Positions 52,533 through 61,805 of a stretch of 64,000 nt of DNA are shown piece by piece. Below the pieces are notes generated by a model. It was not told where the DNA came from. It saw only the letters and a list, made by a program, of their open reading frames with translations, and did not search any database. The DNA comes from Pontibacter pudoricolor (GTDB lineage: Bacteria; Bacteroidota; Bacteroidia; Cytophagales; Hymenobacteraceae), in assembly GCF_010092985.1 (NCBI RefSeq), contig NZ_CP048106.1, positions 2,232,001 to 2,296,000 of the forward strand. Direction: 5' to 3'. Made by a program: the position numbers and the translations under genes. The stretch's first letter is position 1. Each line of letters begins with the position of its first letter.

Positions 52533-53642
52533 TCAGACAAAAAAGCTTTTCACACTACGTATCACCTGCTCCTGTTCGGCTGCTGTCATCCCCGGGAAAA
52601 GAGGCAGACTTAAACAGGTATTGGCAAGTTCTTCTGTAACCGGAAAGTCGCCTGTTTTATAGTTCAGGAAACGATAGGCCTGCTGCAGATGAATGGGAAC
52701 CGGATAATGGATTGCCGTTTGCATGCCTTGTTGCTGCAGATAACTTTGAAGCTCATCGCGATGCGATGTACGGATAGTAAAGATGTGATACACATGTCCG
52801 CAATGGTCTGCTGTAACAGGTAATGTAAGATCACTTATAGATTGAAGTTCCTGCAGATAAACGCCCGCCAGTCGTTGCCGCTCCTGGTTTAGCTGGTGCA
52901 GGTGCTGTAGTTTTATTTTAAGTATGGCAGCCTGCAGTGTGTCGAGGCGGGAGTTTATGCCGATAAGTTCGTTGTGGTATTTTTCCTGCTGCCCATAGTT
53001 GCGGTAACGATACATAAAAGCGGCCAACTCGGGATCTGATGTGACCACTGCGCCACCATCGCCTGAGGCTCCCAGGTTTTTGGTCGGGTAAAAACTGAAG
53101 GCGGCGGCATCTCCGAAGGTTCCTGCAAACTGGTTATTGTATTTCACTCCGTGTGCCTGCGCAGCATCCTCAACTAGTTTTAAATTATAGCTTTTGCATA
53201 GTTGCTGAAGCTTCTCCATCTCGCAGGTTTGCCCGTACAGATGCACAACAACTATAGCTTTGGTTTTGGAGGTGATGTGTTTCTCGGCAGTTTCAGCAGT
53301 CAGGTTACAGGTTTGTTGATCGGGCTCGGCCAGCACAGGTACAGCGCCTAGATGCACGACAGCATTGGCGGTAGCAATAAACGTATTAGCCGGCACTATC
53401 ACTTCATCTCCCGGGCCAACACCCACCGACTTTAAAGCAAGTACCAGGGCATCAAAACCATTGCCTACTCCTATCGCAAAATCAGCCCCTAGAAACTTCG
53501 CAAAGGCATCTTCAAAAGCATTCACATCAGGCCCTAGAATGTACTGTTGCTCACGCATTACCTTAAGCACAGCTTGCTCTACCTGCTGCGTTATACCTGC
53601 CGGCCAGTCTCTGAAAGCTACATATGGTACCTGTAATGCCAC
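52533..53642 (-). CDS. Sugar-nucleotide aminotransferase (FdtB-like, DegT family)
   Basis: A 369-residue PLP aminotransferase. Motifs: GVGNGFDALVLALKSVGVGPGDEVIVPANTFIATANAV near the N-terminus, VVHLYGQTCEM, LVEDAAQAHG, and the PLP lysine in AFSFYPTKNLGASGDGG (about 186). FdtB/QdtB-type enzymes make dTDP-3-amino-3,6-dideoxyhexoses. A sugar 3,4-ketoisomerase-like gene lies two genes upstream in the same operon, which favours a 3-amino-6-deoxy sugar product for surface polysaccharide. The gene symbol is withheld because substrate position is inferred from context. Confidence 0.88.
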   Translation of the reverse strand: MALQVPYVAFRDWPAGITQQVEQAVLKVMREQQYILGPDVNAFEDAFAKFLGADFAIGVGNGFDALVLALKSVGVGPGDEVIVPANTFIATANAVVHLGAVPVLAEPDQQTCNLTAETAEKHITSKTKAIVVVHLYGQTCEMEKLQQLCKSYNLKLVEDAAQAHGVKYNNQFAGTFGDAAAFSFYPTKNLGASGDGGAVVTSDPELAAFMYRYRNYGQQEKYHNELIGINSRLDTLQAAILKIKLQHLHQLNQERQRLAGVYLQELQSISDLTLPVTADHCGHVYHIFTIRTSHRDELQSYLQQQGMQTAIHYPVPIHLQQAYRFLNYKTGDFPVTEELANTCLSLPLFPGMTAAEQEQVIRSVKSFFV

Positions 53643-53653
53643 TAATTCAAGCT

Positions 53654-54066
53654 TTAATTTTTGTACTCCAATTTCCAGGGAAAGCTAATTTTCTCTTCCT
53701 TAATAATATTCAGGACCATTTCATAACACGAAATCTTTTTCTCAAGCGGGAGATTAGTTTGCTCCAGGTAGGCAGAAATTTCAGTCATCGTATTTTCAAT
53801 ATTGCTTGAGTCAACAAAGCTGATTTTGTTATCTTTTAAAATAAAGAAATTGGTAAAAGCATGCGTTTCGTCTACACCAAATTGATAAACCCCATCGCTG
53901 TTAGTTTCTATTATGATAGGGCTACATTTTATAAAGTTTTGATCACCTTCACTCGCGACTCCTTTCGACTTAAGATAAGAAAAAGCTCATCAGTTCGGCA
54001 GCCAGCATTTTGCCCATAAGAGATAAAGCATGAAAGCAGAGCAAGTATTAACAGGCAATATCTCAT
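53654..54066 (-). pseudogene. Small secreted protein between the two sugar genes, apparently frameshifted
   Basis: The first frame from ATG 54066 encodes a signal peptide MRYCLLILALLSCFISYGQ and then GCRTDELF before running off into a stop. The -1 frame continues SKGVASEGDQNFIKCSPII, FGVDETHAFTNFF, then FPWKLEYKN and stops at 53654. One base added in the five-base T run (A run, 53980-53984) joins them as DELFSYLKSKGV for 137 residues. The ATG overlaps the FdtA-like stop (ATGA), and the gene ends 11 bases before the FdtB-like start. The family was not recognised. Confidence 0.65.
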
Positions 54067-54512
54067 AATTTCCCGATCAGCTTCTTAAACACTTCATAAT
54101 CCCGAAGGTAATCCTGTTCATCAAAATCTGTACTTGCCAGGCAGAGAGCTATAGTTCCTTCGGTAAAAGTTAACTCGGTCCAGCATAAGGCCGGAATGTA
54201 TAATCCCCTGTCTGCAGATGAAAGCCCGAACTCATTTATTCCAGTACTTGTTTCGGCTTTAATTTTTATAGTTCCGGTAAGGGCTACCAGTACTTCTTTG
54301 GTGGTTTTATTGGCATGATGTCCGCGTGTGACTTCGGTTGGCGTGCCTTGTATCCAGAATACGCGCTTAACTGCAAAAGGCAATTTATCGGCAAACTGCG
54401 TGGACGTAAGCACCCCTGCGGCGGCACTGCCAACCTGCTCAAAAGAAATCAAGTAAGGAGAATCTGACAACGTGATGCGGTTAAGTATTGTAAATAAATC
54501 TAATTTAGGCAA
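54063..54512 (-). CDS. Sugar 3,4-ketoisomerase, FdtA/WxcM-like cupin
   Basis: A 149-residue cupin. VFWIQGTPTEVTRGHHANKTTKEVLVALTGTIKI is the core, with the His pair in GHHANK expected at the active site, and GLYIPALCWTELTFTEGTIALCLAS follows. FdtA-type enzymes convert dTDP-4-oxo-6-deoxyglucose into the 3-oxo isomer, the substrate for FdtB-like aminotransferases. This is the first gene of the operon; it overlaps the next ATG by ATGA. Confidence 0.87.
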   Translation of the reverse strand: MPKLDLFTILNRITLSDSPYLISFEQVGSAAAGVLTSTQFADKLPFAVKRVFWIQGTPTEVTRGHHANKTTKEVLVALTGTIKIKAETSTGINEFGLSSADRGLYIPALCWTELTFTEGTIALCLASTDFDEQDYLRDYEVFKKLIGKL

Positions 54513-54586
54513 TTTTACTAATACTTATAGTTAGTGCTATATCCTGCTAGTTCTTCATTTGTAATTTATCCGCCTTAAAACCCATT

Positions 54587-55504
54587 ATGCTCTACCTGCT
54601 GCTCAGCATAATTGCCAGTACGTCATTGGTTTTCATCTTCAAATTATTCCAGCGTTTCGAGGTACCAACGTTCCAGGCAATAGTTGTGAACTACCTGACC
54701 TGTTTGGTGGTAGGCTTTCTGTTTTCGGGTGGCAGCGGTGTTGTGCAGGCTGGTATGTTGCAGCAAAGCTGGGTAATTTACTCGCTGGCGCTGGGCACTA
54801 TCTTTATCGGCACGTTTTACCTCATAGCACTTACCACACACAAAGTTGGCGTAACGGCAGCAGCGGTAGCTACCAAAATCTCATTGGTTATTCCGGTGCT
54901 GTTCAGTTTGCTGGTACTCAAAAACAGCCTCCTCAAGAATTACACTTTCCTGAACTATGCAGGTATGTTTGCAGCGCTGGTGGCTATTGTACTTTCGTCT
55001 ATCAGGCCGCGTAACAACAACGATGGTGAAGAACCTGTATCTCCTTTTTTTGCCTTACTGCTTCCGTTCATCATCTTCCTTACCAGTGGCATCGCCGATT
55101 CGCTCATCAACTATACAAACCATTTTCATCTGCAACAAAACGAAGCCAGTCAGTTCACCATGGTCACTTTTACAGGGTCGGCTATAGTTGGGTTGGTGGT
55201 GCTGCTTTATTTGTCGATTACGGGAAAAACTACTTTCTACAACAAAAGCATTCCAGCAGGCATTTTACTGGGCATCCCTAACTATTTTTCTATTTACTTC
55301 CTGATAAAGGCCCTTTATGCTTTCGGTAACGACGGAGCTTTTCTGTACCCGCTCAACAACATCGGCATTATACTGGCAGGTGCGCTGGGGGCAGTTTTGT
55401 TCTTTGGCGAAAAGCTTACAAAAGTTAACTTAGCCGGCCTTGCCCTGGCCGTAGTGGCACTGGTGCTTATTTCATATCAGGAAATTATTGCAAATTTGTT
55501 CTGA
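54587..55504 (+). CDS. EamA/DMT-superfamily transporter
   Basis: A 305-residue protein with ten membrane spans in two EamA-like halves (LLLSIIASTSLVFIFKLFQRF, VGVTAAAVATKISLVIPVLFSLLV, then FALLLPFIIFLTSGIADSLI and GNDGAFLYPLNNIGIILAGALGAVLFFGEKL). Transporters of this type move metabolites or sugars; the substrate is unknown. The stop shares one base with the start of the next gene (TGATG), so the two are translationally coupled. Confidence 0.86.
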   Translation: MLYLLLSIIASTSLVFIFKLFQRFEVPTFQAIVVNYLTCLVVGFLFSGGSGVVQAGMLQQSWVIYSLALGTIFIGTFYLIALTTHKVGVTAAAVATKISLVIPVLFSLLVLKNSLLKNYTFLNYAGMFAALVAIVLSSIRPRNNNDGEEPVSPFFALLLPFIIFLTSGIADSLINYTNHFHLQQNEASQFTMVTFTGSAIVGLVVLLYLSITGKTTFYNKSIPAGILLGIPNYFSIYFLIKALYAFGNDGAFLYPLNNIGIILAGALGAVLFFGEKLTKVNLAGLALAVVALVLISYQEIIANLF

Positions 55505-56109
55505 TGATACAGGATACGTACCGAACTATAGCCTCGCCTACCGAAAGCATTTACAAAGAAAAAGGAAGCAAGTTTCTGGCCTTTGCTTATCCGGTATATT
55601 CTGAAGAGGAAATAAAAGAGCACCTGGCTGAACTTCGCAAAAAGTACTTCGATGCACGCCACCATTGTTATGCTTATAGTTTAGGAGCTGATAAAAGCCG
55701 TTACCGTGCCAACGACGATGGCGAGCCCAATCACTCCGCCGGCGATCCTATTCTCGGCCAGATACGCTCTGCTGATCTGAGTAATGTGCTCGTGGTGGTA
55801 GTGCGTTATTTTGGTGGTACTAAACTGGGCGTAAGCGGCCTGATCAGCGCCTACAAAACTGCCACCGCCGACGCTATCGCAGAAGCCACCATCATCGAAA
55901 AACATGAAACCATCCTGTTACAGGTAAACTTCGAATATCCCCAGATGAACGACGTCATGAGTCTTGTAAAAGAATATAACCTGGACGTCAGAAATCAACA
56001 GTTCGAGCTCGCCTGTATTTTAACTATAGAAGTAAGAAAACAGCTACAAGAAGAAATAACCGCCAAACTGGAAAGTATTGAAGGGGTTTGTGTGGAGTTA
56101 GTGAGTTGA
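55504..56109 (+). CDS. YigZ/IMPACT family protein
   Basis: A 201-residue protein with the UPF0029 domain (SKFLAFAYPVYSEEEIKEHL, ARHHCYAYSLGADKSRYRANDDGEPNHSAGDPILGQI, VLVVVVRYFGGTKLGVSGLISAYK) and a C-terminal DUF1949-like part. The DDGEP and RYFGGTKLG motifs define YigZ. It binds ribosome-associated factors in related organisms; the exact role is not settled. Its ATG overlaps the stop of the EamA gene. Confidence 0.93.
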   Translation: MIQDTYRTIASPTESIYKEKGSKFLAFAYPVYSEEEIKEHLAELRKKYFDARHHCYAYSLGADKSRYRANDDGEPNHSAGDPILGQIRSADLSNVLVVVVRYFGGTKLGVSGLISAYKTATADAIAEATIIEKHETILLQVNFEYPQMNDVMSLVKEYNLDVRNQQFELACILTIEVRKQLQEEITAKLESIEGVCVELVS

Positions 56110-56149
56110 AGGATATTATTTTGATCTCCGGAAGAAATCCGGGTTCTAT

Positions 56150-57050
56150 CGTTTCATATTATCATCCCGAGTGTTGGCCGAAGGATCTTATATGTCTTAT
56201 AGTTTCTATTTTGTCATTTCGAACAGCGTGAGAAATCTGGGTTCTATAGTTTGCTATAGTTGTAACCTGTACCAAGCTATCCTTCTATAGTAACTTCTAA
56301 TCCTGGAAGCTTTACTAACCTATAGTTTCAATCTAGCTTTGGTGCCCTCACGACCGGGAGGCCCCGCCTTGGGGGTAGGGGCCCTCGATAAGGGCATCGC
56401 GCTGTTGCTTTCTTGCTACCCTCGTACCTCGGGTTGCCTGGCGGCACCGCAACAAAGCAAAGACTGTGATCCGTTCGATAGCTAAACTATAATTGGCAGA
56501 ACAGCTATAGTTGCATCGCTTTATCGTGGTCGTATTTCCGGAGGGACAGGTCGCGACCTGTCCGATCATGGTGTGTGTCTATTGAATTATAAATGAAACT
56601 ATAGCAGAGTCAGATTTCTCCCGCTGGTCGAAATGACAGCTTGAAAAACTGTAGCAGAAAGTCCCCCTTTAAAGGGGCAGGGAGATGACAAACGAAAACT
56701 ATAGAACGATATCCTCAACTATAACAACAACAGAAATTCCCCTTTTAGGAGGGGTAGGAGAGGGTTAAAACCGCAGCGATAAAACAAAATCTAAAACTAT
56801 AGCAAAGGCCGTTAAGCTCCTTCCCTTGTTCTTAGGGGAAGGCTGGGAAGGGGTAAAACTGAAACTATAGAACTATAGCAATTCCCTTTATCCCAAAAAT
56901 CCCTTAAATCTCCATTAATCCCGGTTCAGACATAGCCTGTCCCTGCCGGGCCAGTTGCGTCAGGAGACACAAAATAATCATTAGTCACGAGCGGTGACGC
57001 TCGCGCCAGCATCATAGCATAAAGAACTATAGTCGTAGCAATAGCCTTAC
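56150..57050. repeat. Composite intergenic repeat, cluster 5
   Basis: Gene-free stretch between the converging yigZ-like and 904-residue protein genes, same orientation as clusters 2 and 4. Modules: GTCATTTCGA...GAGAAATCTG (56213-56240), TAATCCTGGAAGC, GGTGCCCTCACGACCGGGAG with a foreign GGGGGTAGGGGCCCTCGATA insert (56371-56391) before GGGCATCGCGC, AAGACTGTGATCC, GCATCGCTTTATCG, GGACAGGTCGCGACCTGTCC (56543-56562), AGATTTCTCC, AGTCCCCCTTTAAAGGGGC, AATTCCCCTTTTAGGAGGGG, CTCCTTCCCTTG, AATCCCTTAAATCTCC and CCTGCCGGGCCAGTTG with a GAGCGGTGACGCTC hairpin. Confidence 0.85.
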
Positions 57051-57057
57051 CTATAAC

Positions 57058-59772
57058 CTACCGCTTTAATCTGAAATTTATCTTTTGCAGCTCTCTTTGG
57101 TACACTTTGTAAAGCGAGAAGCTGTTTTCAGCTTCGTTGTGGTAGATGGTAACCGGCTGACTGCTATCCAACGCATTGCCACCAATTAACCTGCCGGCTG
57201 CATCGTAAAGGTATGTTTTCTGAGGGCCTGTTTCTGTGATAGCATAGATGACATTGTCGCCTCCGAAGTTATAGTACTGCACCAGTTTAGGGGCCGATGT
57301 AACAAAGCGTTTCTCGAATAACAACTTCTGTTCCTGGTTAAATACAGCCACTTTACCCTGCTCCTGCCTTACAAAAACAAACGATTTGTCGTCATTGCCA
57401 GCCTGCACCATTTCAAACATCGCACGCTTGCTTGGCCTGGGCAGTTTATCACGGCGCAGCACGCGGCCCTGCAGGTTAAAGGTAATTACCTCGCCGTAAC
57501 GGGTTACCGTTTTAAGTTCGGTTCGGCGCAGGTCTGCACCAACTTTAGCCACTGCCCCACTCGTAACCGGTGACTTTAAGCTGAACGGAAATCCCTGGTA
57601 GGTATCGCCATTTTTGTTCAGCGCATAAACATAGCCATTTTCCAGCAGCACCAGTATCACATCGCGGGTACCAATGCGCAGGTGTTGCGGGTCGGCGGCC
57701 AGTTTATGCTCGAGGCGGCGCGGTTGCCAGCCTTGAATGGCATTCCCCCTGATGTCGTACATGTACAGGTTACCCAGGTCATCATCAACCAGCAAACTAT
57801 AGTTACCGCTTCGGTCGTAGTCCAGTATGGTCAGGCGCTGAATATTCAGGGAATCAGTGAGGTTAAACGGAAAATTCTCTAATGGCTCGCCCTGGTTATT
57901 AATGGCATGGATGCGGTTGGATGAGGCAAAAAGGTAACGGAGCCTGTTATCCGGGCCAATTGGCAATTGTTTTATTGTTCCGCGCACTGTGCTGCCCAAA
58001 CTATCAGTCCAGGTACGTTTTCCGTCTGCGGTTATGTTGTAAAGTGTATAAGTGGAATCCTGCACCACTACTTCGTAGCTTTTATCAACAACATTCTGCA
58101 CTGGGTAAGGCCGCGAAACAAGCCTGCTGTCAAAAGGCATCGAGAACACCGTATTATAGTTACTCTCGGCTGCGTTGCCGCTTTCCTGTTTCCGGATAAC
58201 GATGCTGGTATAGTACTGCCCTTCTACTTTGGCATATTGTAAACTTACCTGGTTAAACTTCTTGATGAACGAAGAGGCCTGCAACAGACTTTCGCGCTCT
58301 TCTTCGGAAGTGTAGCGGTTTAAAATATACCAGGCATTTACAGTATTGATGTAAAAACTGAAGTTGGCTTCCTGTAATAGTTCGCCTTGCAGGGCCAGCT
58401 GCACCGGCGATTTGCTCCACACCTTCTCAGCCAGAATATCATCTATCAGCGCATGCGCCGTACTCAGCTCATCCGTAAATAAAATGTACTTATCCAGCTC
58501 TACTATATAAACCTGCTCAAAGCCGGAAAACATCTCTCCAAACAGCTTTTCGGGCAATTCAGGAACAGCCATCTCCTGCACTTTGTAGCCACCATACATG
58601 CCTGTATACAGCCTGCTTTTTTGTGCCCTGTCTGAGTTTAACTTCTGAAGGAGCTTCAGTGTCTGTGGTTTATTGCCTGATAAGGCATACAGCACTTTTT
58701 CGGGGCTGTTGCGCGTGGTATTGGTCTCGAGGTAAGCCAGCACAAGCTCCTGCTTAAAAGTATTGGCCAGGCTATCTATAGTTGCATCGTTGGCAGTTGG
58801 CCTGGCCTTTGGGTTCAGCTGCTTTACACGTGCAATTTGCTGTACCCCGAAATGCAGCATAACCGCGGTGCGGGTTGGCAAATATTTTTTTACAAGAATA
58901 GGCTTAGGCTTTACAGCCAGCAGGTTGTTGTGCATCGAGCCCTTCAGAAGCTCGGGGTTAGAGAAACCGTTCAGGGATATTTTGTTCTCATCGAGTTTAA
59001 GCTGCAACATGCCACTGCGGCAAAGGCTGCTCAGGTACTGCACCTGCGGCATTATTTCATCTTTCAGAAACAGGTTGAGCAATGCAGGAATTTGCCGGTT
59101 GTTAACATACACATTAGCGTAAACATCGGGCTGCTCCAGGTAATTTGCATTTTTATATTCGGCTGCTACCGATGCAGGGTTATCTAATGCAGCGCGGCGT
59201 ACCACTTCTTCTATCAGTGCCGATGACGCACTCAGGACCATGTTGTTATGATACGAGAAATAGGTATAGTGCAGGTCAAGTGGCTTGTAATGTACTTCGG
59301 TTAGCAACACGCCATTATATTGCCGCGAGGTCTGCTCAAAATCCGGGTTGCGGGAAATGTTTTCGGTTATAGTTCTCAGGAAGCGGTGTTCGCCAACAGA
59401 ATTTACAGGGATATAGAAAACAAAATTAAGCGAGGTTTTGCTGGTAACATGTACCGAGGTAAGAATGGTCTTTTCGTTGAAAAAACGGTTCAGGCGCAGT
59501 TTACTTGGTGAAACGCTATCCAGCACCGCCATGTTCTCCTCAAACTCCTGCATAATCGGCAGCACCTCCAACTGCTGCCAGAGCTCTGTTTTCTGCAGGT
59601 GGTTGGCCAGTGCCTGGTGGTTATTGCTTTCTATTACAAGGGCAGCGCTTTCCGGCACAATCGCCCAAAGATCTACCTTCTCCTTGGAGGCCTGCCAGCG
59701 GCTAAAGCCATAGTATGCCAGCGATGCCAGCACTACAAACCCGATAAAGTAGAAAAAAAGCCGTTTCAGCAT
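57058..59772 (-). CDS. Large membrane-anchored protein with C-terminal beta-propeller
   Basis: A 904-residue protein with an N-terminal membrane anchor (FFYFIGFVVLASLAYYGFS) and an otherwise extracytoplasmic body. The N-terminal half (about 30-560) is a mixed alpha-beta region with repeated A-L-V-I-E-S-N and Y-N-G-V-L-L segments. The C-terminal third (about 590-890) has repeated propeller-blade strings (LRYLFASSNRIHAINNQGEPL, YSLLVDDDLGNLYMYDIRG, VILVLLENGYVYALNKNGD). No enzyme motif was recognised. Function unknown; a surface or envelope role is likely. Confidence 0.72.
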   Translation of the reverse strand: MLKRLFFYFIGFVVLASLAYYGFSRWQASKEKVDLWAIVPESAALVIESNNHQALANHLQKTELWQQLEVLPIMQEFEENMAVLDSVSPSKLRLNRFFNEKTILTSVHVTSKTSLNFVFYIPVNSVGEHRFLRTITENISRNPDFEQTSRQYNGVLLTEVHYKPLDLHYTYFSYHNNMVLSASSALIEEVVRRAALDNPASVAAEYKNANYLEQPDVYANVYVNNRQIPALLNLFLKDEIMPQVQYLSSLCRSGMLQLKLDENKISLNGFSNPELLKGSMHNNLLAVKPKPILVKKYLPTRTAVMLHFGVQQIARVKQLNPKARPTANDATIDSLANTFKQELVLAYLETNTTRNSPEKVLYALSGNKPQTLKLLQKLNSDRAQKSRLYTGMYGGYKVQEMAVPELPEKLFGEMFSGFEQVYIVELDKYILFTDELSTAHALIDDILAEKVWSKSPVQLALQGELLQEANFSFYINTVNAWYILNRYTSEEERESLLQASSFIKKFNQVSLQYAKVEGQYYTSIVIRKQESGNAAESNYNTVFSMPFDSRLVSRPYPVQNVVDKSYEVVVQDSTYTLYNITADGKRTWTDSLGSTVRGTIKQLPIGPDNRLRYLFASSNRIHAINNQGEPLENFPFNLTDSLNIQRLTILDYDRSGNYSLLVDDDLGNLYMYDIRGNAIQGWQPRRLEHKLAADPQHLRIGTRDVILVLLENGYVYALNKNGDTYQGFPFSLKSPVTSGAVAKVGADLRRTELKTVTRYGEVITFNLQGRVLRRDKLPRPSKRAMFEMVQAGNDDKSFVFVRQEQGKVAVFNQEQKLLFEKRFVTSAPKLVQYYNFGGDNVIYAITETGPQKTYLYDAAGRLIGGNALDSSQPVTIYHNEAENSFSLYKVYQRELQKINFRLKR

Positions 59773-59914
59773 GAAAAGCGTTATATGTGCACAAAAATAA
59801 CCGAATTTTTTAAACCATAGGATTTTACAGATTTATGTTCCAACTATAGCGCGTCCTATAACTTATCCGGAGCCTGCGTACGTATACTTTAACCCGAACT
59901 CAAACACATAACAT

Positions 59915-60790
59915 ATGTTTAAAATACTGGTACCTGTCGATCTTACGGAAAGCGCTTACAAAGCCTGCAACTTTGCCCTAACATTTGCCAACCAGGCACC
60001 CGAAGCAACCGTGGTCATACTCCACTGTTACCAGGATTACCTTGAAGAACCTACCGGCGAAGGCATGATTTCGGAAAGCAATGTCACCTCAGAAATCATA
60101 ACAGACCATGTACTGCGCCGTAACCAGACCGATGCCCAGGAAAAGCTCGATGAACTATACCAGTCGCTGAAAGCCATGAATAAAAATCCGTACCTGCACC
60201 TGGAGCGCGTGTTTATGTATGGCATGCCCGAAGACCTGGTACCGGAAGAAGTGCAGCGTTTTAAACCGGATCTGCTGGTAATGGCTACGAAAGGCGAATC
60301 TAACCTGGCCCGTACATTTTTCGGAACCATCTCCACCAATATTGCCCAGGACGTTAATGTGCCCCTGCTAACCGTACCCGAAACCTACGAGGGCACCACC
60401 ATTAAACGGGTACTGTATGCCACTGATTTTGATAAGGAAGATGCCCAAACGTTGGAAGCGATACAGCAATTACTGCTACCCTTTAGCCCGGTTATAGAGT
60501 GCGTGCATGTGGCCGAAGAACCAACCCGAAGCGATAATAAAAAGCTTGAAGAACTACGCAGCAAATTACAGCAAACCGCTCAAACCAATATCAGTTACAC
60601 GTTACTGGATGGCGATGACGTGTCTGATGCGCTGCAGAAATTTGTATCCGAACAGGCTATTGACATGGTGGCCTTAACCAGCCGCTCCCGTACCTTGCTC
60701 GGCTCCCTGCTAAACCCCAGCTTAACCAAAAGGCTTATGCTGGAGTCGCAGGTTCCGTTACTTATTTTTCATGCTTCGGATAAGGAGTAG
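59915..60790 (+). CDS. Tandem universal stress protein
   Basis: A 291-residue protein with two UspA domains. The first (about 1-150) starts KILVPVDLTESAYKACNFAL and ends with GESNLARTFFGTISTNIAQDVNVPLLTVP; the second (about 160-290) starts RVLYATDFDKEDAQTL and ends SRSRTLLGSLLNPSLTKRLMLESQVPLLIF. G-x2-G-x(9)-S/T ATP-loop elements are only partly kept. It is cytoplasmic and probably stress-related. Its stop codon directly abuts the stop of the converging ATP-grasp gene (60790/60791). Confidence 0.92.
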   Translation: MFKILVPVDLTESAYKACNFALTFANQAPEATVVILHCYQDYLEEPTGEGMISESNVTSEIITDHVLRRNQTDAQEKLDELYQSLKAMNKNPYLHLERVFMYGMPEDLVPEEVQRFKPDLLVMATKGESNLARTFFGTISTNIAQDVNVPLLTVPETYEGTTIKRVLYATDFDKEDAQTLEAIQQLLLPFSPVIECVHVAEEPTRSDNKKLEELRSKLQQTAQTNISYTLLDGDDVSDALQKFVSEQAIDMVALTSRSRTLLGSLLNPSLTKRLMLESQVPLLIFHASDKE

Positions 60791-61672
60791 TTACTGCAGC
60801 CGGGCCATTAACGCCTGGTAATAGCGCTCTAAACTGCCTTCTGATGTACCCAGGAACAGGAAGGGCTCAATCAGTTCAAGCTCCATCAGTACCAGTTCAT
60901 TGTTAAGCGTTACGCCATCTACACGGGCATACAGGCAGTCTTTCGCAAAGGCATCAACTATAGTTTGCGCGGTGGCCAGTAAGGCAGCAGGAGGAGTTGG
61001 GGTATGTATGGTTCCGCCAAAAAAGTGCTGCACCCTAAAGTCACCGGGCTTGGCTGTTTTAAGTACCGTGTGGCTATAGTTGCCACCAAAGAAAATAAAC
61101 GACCACTCCCCTTCTGTTTTTATTTCTTCGATGAACGGTTGCGCCAGGAAAGGCTCGTGTTGCAACAGCTGGTTTATTTCTGAAGTTTTGGCTTCGGCTT
61201 CATCTATAGTTAAGGCAAACGTATTTTTAGCGCCGCCGCTTACGCGTGGTTTAACTATAATTTTCTCACTTCCGAGTTCTTCAAAAGCTGCCTGCGCATT
61301 AAATGTATTTCCCTGCTCCAGCCAAACCGTCGGAACTATAGTTACCCCAGCGGCTTCCATAGCCTTAAAATATAGTTTGTCGGCGTTCCAGCGCAACGTT
61401 TTCACAGGGTTCAGCACCTTACAGCCTGCGGTTTCTACCTTATCCAGCCAACTATAAAACGCAGCTATCTTGTCAAAATAATCCCACGGCGATTTAATGA
61501 TCAGGGCACCAAATTGGCTCCAGTCCACGTTTGCGTCATCCCACACCTGCCACGTAACGGGCAGGCCTTTTCCCTTCAGAAACTGGTATAAACGCTCATC
61601 TTCTGAGTCGGCATTTGCGGTATAGTTACCAAGGCTTTCACAAGTTATCAGCGCTATTTGTTGTATTTGCAT
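60791..61672 (-). CDS. ATP-grasp ligase-like protein
   Basis: A 293-residue protein. ATP-grasp segments are visible: KIIVKPRVSGGAKNTFAL (ATP-binding Lys), EPFLAQPFIEEIKTEGEWSFIFFGG and YARVDGVTLNNELVLMELELIEPFLFL (metal-binding D-x-E-x-E). The sequence is nearest to the prokaryotic glutathione-synthetase-like ATP-grasp group (RimK type). The amino-acid or peptide substrate is unknown. It has no terminator of its own, being head-on with the stress-protein gene. Confidence 0.82.
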   Translation of the reverse strand: MQIQQIALITCESLGNYTANADSEDERLYQFLKGKGLPVTWQVWDDANVDWSQFGALIIKSPWDYFDKIAAFYSWLDKVETAGCKVLNPVKTLRWNADKLYFKAMEAAGVTIVPTVWLEQGNTFNAQAAFEELGSEKIIVKPRVSGGAKNTFALTIDEAEAKTSEINQLLQHEPFLAQPFIEEIKTEGEWSFIFFGGNYSHTVLKTAKPGDFRVQHFFGGTIHTPTPPAALLATAQTIVDAFAKDCLYARVDGVTLNNELVLMELELIEPFLFLGTSEGSLERYYQALMARLQ

Positions 61673-61805
61673 AATTGTATCATATTTGCTGCGAATTTAT
61701 ACTTTGGGCAGCGCAGAAACTATAGACGAAGGCACATTTAAACAAAACTTTAAAGTGCGTGGTTCTCGTATGTGAGGTATAAGACTTACCCTTTTTCCGG
61801 ATACC

